A stretch of 64,000 nucleotides of DNA from Serinicoccus sediminis (GTDB lineage: Bacteria; Actinomycetota; Actinomycetes; Actinomycetales; Dermatophilaceae): assembly GCF_004153545.1 (NCBI RefSeq), contig NZ_SDVA01000015.1:1-64000 (forward strand). The letters are read 5' to 3'. The notes beneath the pieces are model-generated. The model had not been told where the DNA came from. It ran no database searches and was given only the letters and a program-made list of their open reading frames with translations. The position numbers and the translations under genes were made by a program. Numbering within the stretch: the stretch's first letter is position 1; each line of letters opens with the position of its first letter. Shown one piece after another: positions 56,281 to 64,000 of this stretch.

Positions 56281-57520
56281 TCAGACGGGGGCATCCTCGA
56301 GGGTGGGTGGGCCCAGCTCGTCGTCGACGAAGACGGGACGGGCGGCCCGCACCCCGGCGACGGCCAGCGGCACGCCGCTGAGGGCGAGCAGCACGAGGAC
56401 CAGCTGCCAGTCGCCCGTCCAGGAGTGGATGAGGCCCACGAGGAAGGGGCCGGCCGCCGCGAACAGGTAGCCGATCGGCTGCACGAAGCCGGACAGCCCG
56501 GCGGTGACCTCAGGTCGGCGGCTGCGGGCGGTGAGCAGGGCGATGACGGTCGGGAAGGCCCAGCCCGACAGTCCCAGCACCGCGACCCACAGCCAGGGCA
56601 GGGCGGCCGGCGCGAGGAGCAGACCAGTGTAGCCGAGGACGGCGAGGACCCCGAAGCCCACCATCCAGGGGGTGAGGGTGCGGGAGCGGTGGATGACCGT
56701 CGGCATGAGCAGCCCGCCCACGATGCCGGTCGCGGTCAGCGACCCGGTGAGCAGCCCGGCGGACGTGGCCGAGAGCCCCGCGTCGCGGTAGATCTGCGGG
56801 AGCCACCCGAACTGCACGTAGGCGTTCATCGACTGCATGCCGAAGAGCACGGTGAGCGCCACGGCGGTGGGGGAGCGGACCAGCTGCCCGGTGGGCAGGC
56901 CCGAGCCGCCCGGAAGGACCGTCCCGCGCTCGCGGCGGGCGACGAGCAGCCACGCGACGAGGGCGGTGGCGGCGACGCCCGCCCACAGCCCCAGCGCCCC
57001 GCGCCACCCCGCCCCCGTGGCCGTGACGGGGGCCGAGAGCGCCGCCCCGGAGGCCCCGCCGACGGTCAGCCCGGTGCTGTAGATCGTCATGAGGCGCACG
57101 CCCGCCCCGGGCTGCCGCTTGATCCAGGCCGGCACCAGCACGTTGCCGACCGCCATGCCGCCGAGGGCGGCGGCGGACAGCACCACGAAGGGCACGGTCG
57201 AGCCGGTGAGGACCCGCAGCCCCAGCCCCAGCACGACGAGCGCCAGGCCGAGGCAGATGGTGCCGGTGAGCCCCCACCGCCGCGACAGCGGCACCGCGGT
57301 GGCACCCAGGACGCCGAAGCACAGCCCCGGCAGCGCGGTGAGCACACCGGCGACCGCGGGGCTGACGCCGACGCCCGTCTCCAGCTCGGCCAGGACGGCC
57401 CCGATGGAGGTGGCGCCGGGGCGCAGGTTGATCGAGACCAGGGCCACCGCCAGCAGGGTGAGCAGCCCCAGGGGAGCGGCGCGCCCCCCGGCGCGGGTGT
57501 CGGCGCCGGGGCGCCGCCCC

Positions 57521-57528
<8 letters not shown>
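56281..57528 (-). CDS. CynX/NimT-family MFS transporter
   Basis: A 415-residue carrier with about 12 hydrophobic helices. The N-terminal [19 protein letters not shown] and [22 protein letters not shown] are typical of the CynX/NimT group (cyanate or 2-nitroimidazole transporters), and [19 protein letters not shown] fits the central loop. The substrate is unknown. The GTG start lies inside the last codons of icd (8-base overlap on the same strand), so it is co-transcribed with icd. Confidence 0.87.
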
Positions 57529-59740
<2,212 letters not shown>

Positions 59741-59779
59741 GCCTCTCCCTGGTCGGTGGCGTCGGGGCGTGCGGTCCAG

Positions 59780-59785
59780 AGTCTA
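59780..59785 (-). promoter_or_regulatory. -10 box of icd
   Basis: TAGACT on the minus strand, giving a leader of about 33 bases that contains the GGAGAGG ribosome-binding site. No convincing -35 box is seen. Confidence 0.5.
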
Positions 59786-59801
59786 CGGGTGCCGGTCCGC
59801 G

Positions 59802-60257
59802 CTACCAGGGCGGCTCGTCGTCGTCCCGGGGGACAACGACACCGGGTGCGGCGGCGCCGCTCGCCATGGCCCAGCAGTCCGTCGGGTGGTAGGGCCAGGC
59901 GGCGCGGTCGAGGAAGTCCTCGACCCGCAGCCGGGCGTGCCGCTCGCTGACCCGACGCAGGTCCTCGGCCAGGCCGCGCCGACGGACCTCGTGGGCCAGG
60001 GCCTGAGCCAGGTAGTCGTTCTCGTCGGGGCGGCGTTGCTGCGCCACTGCTTCCGCCGCCGCGAGCAGCTCGTCGCTCTCGAGCCCGGGGAGACCGGCGT
60101 GGGTGGGGGCGGGCAGGACCTGACGGACGACCGGGCGGGGTGGCTGGGGAGTGGCCAGGTGGCGCTGCCAGTCGTAGCCGGGGTCGGCGAGGAGGTTCTG
60201 GCGCAGCTGGGTCAGCACCCGGTCGCCGGGCACCGCTCGCTGGTCAAGGGGCACCAT
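59802..60257 (-). CDS. Uncharacterised protein
   Basis: A 151-residue soluble protein if started at the ATG 60257; a GTG at 60281 would add 8 residues. Neither start has a clear ribosome site. It has DRVLTQLRQNLLADPGYDWQ, a proline-rich segment (about 32-48), a helical stretch ESDELLAAAEAVAQQRRPDENDYLAQALAHEVRRRG, and a C-terminus ending WPYHPTDCWAM then an acidic tail. I do not recognise a family. It shares codon usage with its neighbours and is divergent from the universal stress protein gene. Confidence 0.6.
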   Translation of the reverse strand: MVPLDQRAVPGDRVLTQLRQNLLADPGYDWQRHLATPQPPRPVVRQVLPAPTHAGLPGLESDELLAAAEAVAQQRRPDENDYLAQALAHEVRRRGLAEDLRRVSERHARLRVEDFLDRAAWPYHPTDCWAMASGAAAPGVVVPRDDDEPPW

Positions 60258-60377
60258 CCGCTTCGCCGGGAGCGTGTCCACAGGCGTACCCGTGGACCCG
60301 TCCTGACCAGCAGCTCGGGCGGCCACGTGCGCCGCGTCCGCGGGGGTGGGAGAGCGCGCCGGCGGGGGTGGCGGCGG

Positions 60378-60383
60378 TAGGCT
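60378..60383 (+). promoter_or_regulatory. -10 box of the universal stress protein gene
   Basis: TAGGCT, giving a leader of about 30 bases that contains GGAGG at 60407-60411 before the GTG codons at 60417 and 60420. Confidence 0.4.
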
Positions 60384-60419
60384 GGAGGCATCTCTCTCGA
60401 GGCCGTGGAGGTGGTCGTG

Positions 60420-61313
60420 GTGGCGGGTCGGTTGGAGCGTCCGGTCGTCGTCGGGGTGGCAGGCCGGGGGGAGGGTGACCCCGCGCTGGAGTGGGCAGCC
60501 CGCACGGCCGCACGGACCGGGACCGGTCTGGTCGTCGTGCACGCCAGCGAGCCGGAGGTGCTGGCCGCGCGGATGGCCGGGGGCGAGGGGGTCGCCGTCT
60601 CCGCCGTCCTCGAGCTCGAGGAGGAGACCGTCGCGGAGCTGCGCGGGTATGTCGACGCGCTCGCCGAGCGGCTCGGTGTGAGCGCCCAGCTGGACACCTC
60701 CCGCGGGTCGCCGGTGGCGGCGGTCCTGGCGCACCAGGACGACGCCGCGCTGCTGGTGGTGGGCACCGGCCGCCGGAGCGGGGTCGAGGAGTTCCTGCTC
60801 GGCAGCACCTCGCTGGGCGTGGCCGCGCACGCCCGCCGCCCGGTCGCGGTGGTCAACCCCGGCGTCGACGTCGACGCCCTCACCCACGGCCAGATCGGCC
60901 TCGGGGTGGACGGCAGCGACGACAGTGCCCGGGCTGCCCGCGCGGCCCTGGCGCTCGCCGACCTCACGGGGTCCTCGGTGACCGCGCTGACCACCTGGTT
61001 CCTCGAGGTCGTCGACGGCTACGTGGTGACGGAGCCGGACAGCCCGGAGTGGGCCGCGGTGGAGCGGCGCCACGCCCAGCGCATCGTGCGGGCGCTGCAG
61101 CCGGCGGTCGAGGCATACCCCCAGGTGCCGGTGGACTGGGAGGTGCGTCGCGGCCCGGTCGTGCCGACCCTGCTGGAGGCGGCGAAGGGGTGGGACGCCC
61201 TGGTGGTGGGCAGCCGCGGTCGCGGCGCCGTCCGGGGGCGGCTGCTGGGGTCGGTGAGCCAGCGCCTCATGCGCGCGGCGCCCTGCCCGGTGATCGTGTC
61301 CCGGGCCGCCTAG
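60420..61313 (+). CDS. Tandem-domain universal stress protein
   Basis: A protein of about 297 residues with two Usp domains. Each begins with a VVVGV or GLGVDGS strand and ends with a glycine-rich ATP-binding loop: GTGRRSGVEEFLLGSTS in the first and GSRGRGAVRGRLLGSVSQRL in the second. Two-domain Usps are common in actinobacteria and respond to hypoxia or stationary phase. Several in-frame GTGs occur at the start (60405, 60411, 60417, 60420). The one 8 bases after GGAGG is used here, but 60417 is equally possible. Confidence 0.9.
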   Translation: MAGRLERPVVVGVAGRGEGDPALEWAARTAARTGTGLVVVHASEPEVLAARMAGGEGVAVSAVLELEEETVAELRGYVDALAERLGVSAQLDTSRGSPVAAVLAHQDDAALLVVGTGRRSGVEEFLLGSTSLGVAAHARRPVAVVNPGVDVDALTHGQIGLGVDGSDDSARAARAALALADLTGSSVTALTTWFLEVVDGYVVTEPDSPEWAAVERRHAQRIVRALQPAVEAYPQVPVDWEVRRGPVVPTLLEAAKGWDALVVGSRGRGAVRGRLLGSVSQRLMRAAPCPVIVSRAA

Positions 61314-61328
61314 TCCAGACCCCCTCTG

Positions 61329-61394
61329 CGTCCGGTGCGTGCCGGGCACCCGTCCGGTGTGTGCTGAGCGCGCGTCCGGTGCGCGGTGGCGGTG
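61329..61394. repeat. Three tandem 22-base imperfect repeats
   Basis: CGTCCGGTG recurs at 61329, 61351 and 61373, exactly 22 bases apart, and each copy is followed by a GC-rich variable part (the first two share GTGC and the third differs). They fill most of the gap between the convergent stress-protein and antiporter genes. No coding function is visible. Confidence 0.6.
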
Positions 61395-61403
61395 GGAGGG
61401 CGG

Positions 61404-62990
61404 TCAGAGGCCGCCGGTGGTCGCCTCGGCGGCGCGCTCGGCGATGGTGGACCCGGCGCCCTCGTAGAGGTTGACCACGACGTCGGCCCCCCGGGCCTGC
61501 AGGTCCTCGACCTCGTCGTCGTACTGCGCCACCACCGCGATGACGCCGTCGTAGTCGCTGGCGGCGAGCTGCTCGAGAGCGATCCGGTTGGCGCCGTGGA
61601 AGGGCATGGCGAGCACGACGATCTCCACCTGCCGGGTGGACTCGAGCCGGCTCCAGAAGTCGCCGTCCGCGGCATCGGCCTCGACGACGGTCAGCCCTTG
61701 CTCGCGCAGCTTGAGGACCCGGTTGGGCAGGTTCTCCACCCCCAGGACCGCTAGCCCGTAGACCTCGGCGAGCTCGGTGTAGGCGCTCCGGCCGATCCGG
61801 CCCATCCCCATGATGACCGCCCGCGCGTCCCCGAACGAGATGGGCAGCTCGTGGGGGTGCACGTCGGTCGGGGGGTGCATCGGCATGACCTGCCGGGCCC
61901 AGCGCAGGATGGCGTCCGACTTCTCGTTGACCAGGGTGGCCGCGACGAAGCTGGCGGCGACCGCGACGGACATGACGACGAGCCACTCCTCGTCGAGCAT
62001 GGCGCTCGCGACGGCGACCGAGGTGACGATGAGCCCGAACTCGGAGTAGTTGCCGAGCAGCACACCGGCCTTGACCGACGTGCGGCGGCGGAGCTTCTGC
62101 CGGTCCAGGATGAAGACGTAGAGCGCGATCTGGGCGGGCAGGAGCAGCAGGAGCAGCAGGCCCAGCACGGCCGAGGACGCCGTGGGCGTCCCGATGAAGC
62201 CGATGGACAGGAAGAAGCCGATGAGGAGCAGGTCCTTGAGCAGGAAGAGGATGTGCGAGAGGTCTCCCGCTGCCTTGTGCCCGGCCAGCAGCATGCCGAT
62301 GACCAGCGCGCCCAGGTCGCCCTTGAGACCGACGGCGTCGAACGCGGCATACCCCGGCCCGAGCGCCATCGCCAGGCCGAAGAGCGCCTGCATCTCGCCG
62401 TGCGGGATGCGGTCCCACAGCCACCGGCCGAGCCAGGCGACCGGCACCAGCGCCAGCACGACCGGGATCGCCCAGATGCTGGGGATGCGGCCGCCCGAGA
62501 CGGTCATGAAGATCACGGCGGCGAGGTCCTGCAGGACGAGGATGCCGATGGCGACCCGTCCGTAGAAGGACTGCAGCTCGGAGTGCTCCTCCAGGACCTT
62601 GACCACGAAGACCGTGGAGGAGAACGACAGCGCGAACCCGACCAGGGCGAGGGTCTGCAGGTCCAGGCCCCGCACCAGCGGGTAGCCGAGCAGCCCGACG
62701 ACCCACAGGAAGCCCGTGCCCACGGCGACCGAGAGGGCCATGTGGCCGACCGTCGTGACCCACACCTCGCGGGACACCAGGCTGCGCACGTTGAGCTTCA
62801 GCCCGATCCCGAAGAGGAGCAGCGTGACGCCCAGGTCGGCCATGAAGTCCAGGTACGGCAGCTCCTCCAGGCCCATCCAGTTGAGGGCGAACCCGGCCAG
62901 GAGGAACCCGAGCAGGGCCGGCAGACGCAGCGTGGTGGCGAGCAGGCCGGCGGCGAAGGTCGCGGCGATGAAGATCGCTGCGTCGCTCAT
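61404..62990 (-). CDS. CPA2-family monovalent cation:proton antiporter with TrkA-N domain
   Basis: A 528-residue membrane protein. About 12-13 hydrophobic helices (to about 370) include LLLFGIGLKLNVRSL, FALSFSSTVFVVKVLEE and the acidic VLQDLAAVIFM core of Na/K:H antiporters. A cytoplasmic TrkA-N (RCK) domain follows at about 390-510, with its nucleotide motif VIMGMGRIGRSAY. This resembles KefB/KefC-type potassium/proton antiporters gated by nucleotide. GAGGAG precedes the ATG at 62990. A hairpin separates it from the amidotransferase gene upstream. Confidence 0.9.
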   Translation of the reverse strand: MSDAAIFIAATFAAGLLATTLRLPALLGFLLAGFALNWMGLEELPYLDFMADLGVTLLLFGIGLKLNVRSLVSREVWVTTVGHMALSVAVGTGFLWVVGLLGYPLVRGLDLQTLALVGFALSFSSTVFVVKVLEEHSELQSFYGRVAIGILVLQDLAAVIFMTVSGGRIPSIWAIPVVLALVPVAWLGRWLWDRIPHGEMQALFGLAMALGPGYAAFDAVGLKGDLGALVIGMLLAGHKAAGDLSHILFLLKDLLLIGFFLSIGFIGTPTASSAVLGLLLLLLLPAQIALYVFILDRQKLRRRTSVKAGVLLGNYSEFGLIVTSVAVASAMLDEEWLVVMSVAVAASFVAATLVNEKSDAILRWARQVMPMHPPTDVHPHELPISFGDARAVIMGMGRIGRSAYTELAEVYGLAVLGVENLPNRVLKLREQGLTVVEADAADGDFWSRLESTRQVEIVVLAMPFHGANRIALEQLAASDYDGVIAVVAQYDDEVEDLQARGADVVVNLYEGAGSTIAERAAEATTGGL

Positions 62991-63022
62991 GGCTGGCTCC
63001 TCGAGGCGCGGCCCCACGGGTG

Positions 63023-63052
63023 GTGGGCCCTAGTCTCCCATGCCGGGCCCAC
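63023..63052 (-). terminator. Hairpin between the amidotransferase and antiporter genes
   Basis: A perfect 8-bp stem (GTGGGCCC, 63023-63030, with 63045-63052) and 14-base loop, lying 40 bases after the amidotransferase stop on the minus strand. No T tract follows, so the terminator assignment is tentative. Confidence 0.4.
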
Positions 63053-63091
63053 GGGCACCGCGCGGCGGAGGCGTGCGCCGCGCGCCGTCGG

Positions 63092-63805
63092 TCAGGCCGG
63101 TCGGCTCTCCGGGGCGGCGGCCAGCAGCCCGAACCGGCGGATCAGCTGCTCCCAGGCGGGGTGCAGCTCCTCCTGCCGCTGCCGCAGCACCCGCAGGGTG
63201 CTCTCCTCCGCCTCCGGCCGCTGGCCCGTGGTCCAGCCGCGGACGAGCTCGTCGTCGACCTCGGGATGGAACTGCACACCCCATGCGAGCGGGCCGTAGC
63301 GGGCCGCCTGCACGGTCCCGTCGGTGTCCTCGGCGAGGAGGGTCGCACCGGGCGGCAGGGCGGTGACCGCGTCCGAGTTCCACTGCAGCACCTCGGTGCC
63401 CGGTAGCAGGGCGCTCGTCAGGGGGTCGGCCACCCCGTCGGGGGTGGGGCGCCACGCCCGCAGGCCCATGGTCTGCCCGCCCGGCTGCCGGGCCACCTGG
63501 CCGCCGAGCGCCAGGGCGGCCAGCTGGTGACCGAGGCAGACGCCGAGGAAGGGACGGCCCGCGGAGACGGTGCCGGCGATGAGGGCCTTGGTGGGCAGCA
63601 ACCAGCGGTATGCCTGGTCGTCCCAGGCGTCCATGGAGCCCCCGAGCACGACGAGCGCGGCGTGGTCCCCGAGGTCGGCAGGGACGGCATACCCCTCGTG
63701 CGCGGGCAGCACGTCGCACGCCAGACCGGCGCTCTCCAGCCAGGGCAGCAGCAGGCCTGCGGGTGCCTTCTCCTCGTGCTGGACGACCAGGGCCCGTGCG
63801 GTCAT
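63092..63805 (-). CDS. Class I glutamine amidotransferase-like protein
   Basis: A 237-residue stand-alone GATase1 domain. The triad is visible: C90 in FLGVCLGHQLAA, H180 and E182 in GVQFHPEVD. LGGSMDAWDD matches the GMP-synthase-like/YfeJ group. These proteins release ammonia or hydrolyse gamma-glutamyl compounds; the partner is unknown. TAGCCT lies six bases before the ATG and there is no Shine-Dalgarno, so the gene is probably leaderless. Confidence 0.88.
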   Translation of the reverse strand: MTARALVVQHEEKAPAGLLLPWLESAGLACDVLPAHEGYAVPADLGDHAALVVLGGSMDAWDDQAYRWLLPTKALIAGTVSAGRPFLGVCLGHQLAALALGGQVARQPGGQTMGLRAWRPTPDGVADPLTSALLPGTEVLQWNSDAVTALPPGATLLAEDTDGTVQAARYGPLAWGVQFHPEVDDELVRGWTTGQRPEAEESTLRVLRQRQEELHPAWEQLIRRFGLLAAAPESRPA

Positions 63806-63838
63806 GGGCTCAGGCTAGACCCGCCCGCCCCGACCGCC

Positions 63839-64000
63839 TCACGCGCCGGTGTCGGGCAGGTCACGGGCGGCGAATCCCGCGCTGTGCACGTCCTCGCCCT
63901 CCTCCGGCTCGGCGGCCCAGTAGGGACCCTCGTCGTCGTCGCGGTCCACGGAGTGCGGCTGCAGCTCGCCGCTGGCGATCTGCTCGGCCCAGTGGCAGGC
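63839..64000 (-). CDS. C-terminal fragment of an uncharacterised protein, cut by the window edge
   Basis: An open frame runs in from the right edge for 53 residues to a TGA at 63839-63841. The visible part reads CHWAEQIASGELQPHS, then an acidic stretch (DRDDDEGPYWAAEPEEGED) and ends RDLPDTGA. The N-terminus and any domain lie outside the window. No family is recognised. Confidence 0.55.
   Translation of the reverse strand, partial: ACHWAEQIASGELQPHSVDRDDDEGPYWAAEPEEGEDVHSAGFAARDLPDTGA

Overview
The window is high-GC (by eye about 70-73%) chromosomal DNA of an actinobacterium. Nearly every codon ends in G or C, GTG starts are common, and the gene set is typical of Micrococcales: monomeric NADP isocitrate dehydrogenase, class II FBPase GlpX beside DUF4245 and xseB/xseA/ispH, and the rplM-rpsI-glmM block. 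The overall gene content fits an Intrasporangiaceae/Ornithinimicrobiaceae-type organism; the genus cannot be fixed from the sequence alone. No phage, IS element, CRISPR array, tRNA or integrase was found. The only rRNA is the 3' end of a 5S gene at the left edge.

Layout. 1-120: end of an rRNA operon with its terminator. 186-1946: a Stealth-type sugar-phosphate transferase. 1968-10454: a glycan-degradation pair, a secreted 1907-residue alpha-amylase/pullulanase and a cytoplasmic pullulanase paralogue, preceded by a maltose-regulator-like operator. 10429-12169: an ArsR-like regulator and an AI-2E-type permease. 12369-16745: rplM, rpsI, a secreted subtilase and glmM. 16715-20290: a MauE-thioredoxin fusion with carbonic anhydrase, then a PfkB kinase coupled to glpX. 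20381-24697: DUF4245, xseB, xseA, a hydrolase and ispH. 24946-27218: a polar amino-acid ABC importer. 27240-29439: trypsin-like protease and rmuC.

29592-38310 is the most distinctive locus: nine genes in which every junction is a 4-base ATGA/GTGA overlap. It encodes a complete branched-chain-type (HAAT) ABC importer, an acyl-CoA ligase, a TetR regulator, a dehydrogenase carrying the residues of D-3-hydroxybutyrate dehydrogenase, and an alpha/beta hydrolase. It is driven by a near-consensus promoter with a 20-base inverted repeat at the start of transcription. I read it as an uptake and catabolism operon for 3-hydroxybutyrate, its esters or oligomers, or a related short hydroxy acid.

38367-43056: ribosome rescue (ArfB), YchF, an FAD oxidoreductase, a small zinc-ribbon protein, and methionine aminopeptidase divergent from a small XRE regulator. 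43062-50875: an Ltp-repeat lipoprotein (the family includes phage superinfection-exclusion proteins), drug and sugar transporters, a PLP decarboxylase, YjbQ, DUF72 and an epimerase. 50940-57528: a PiT phosphate permease, a glycosyltransferase/DedA-like/glycosyltransferase cluster, a DUF664 protein and a CynX-type MFS. 57521-64000: icd, a universal stress protein, a CPA2 antiporter, a class I amidotransferase and a truncated ORF.

Two window-wide patterns go beyond individual genes. First, the octamer GGTATGCC/GGCATACC occurs about 30 times in both orientations, forcing the otherwise rare codons TAT and GCA. Second, many genes have a TANNNT hexamer 6-9 bases before the start codon and no Shine-Dalgarno sequence, indicating widespread leaderless transcription.
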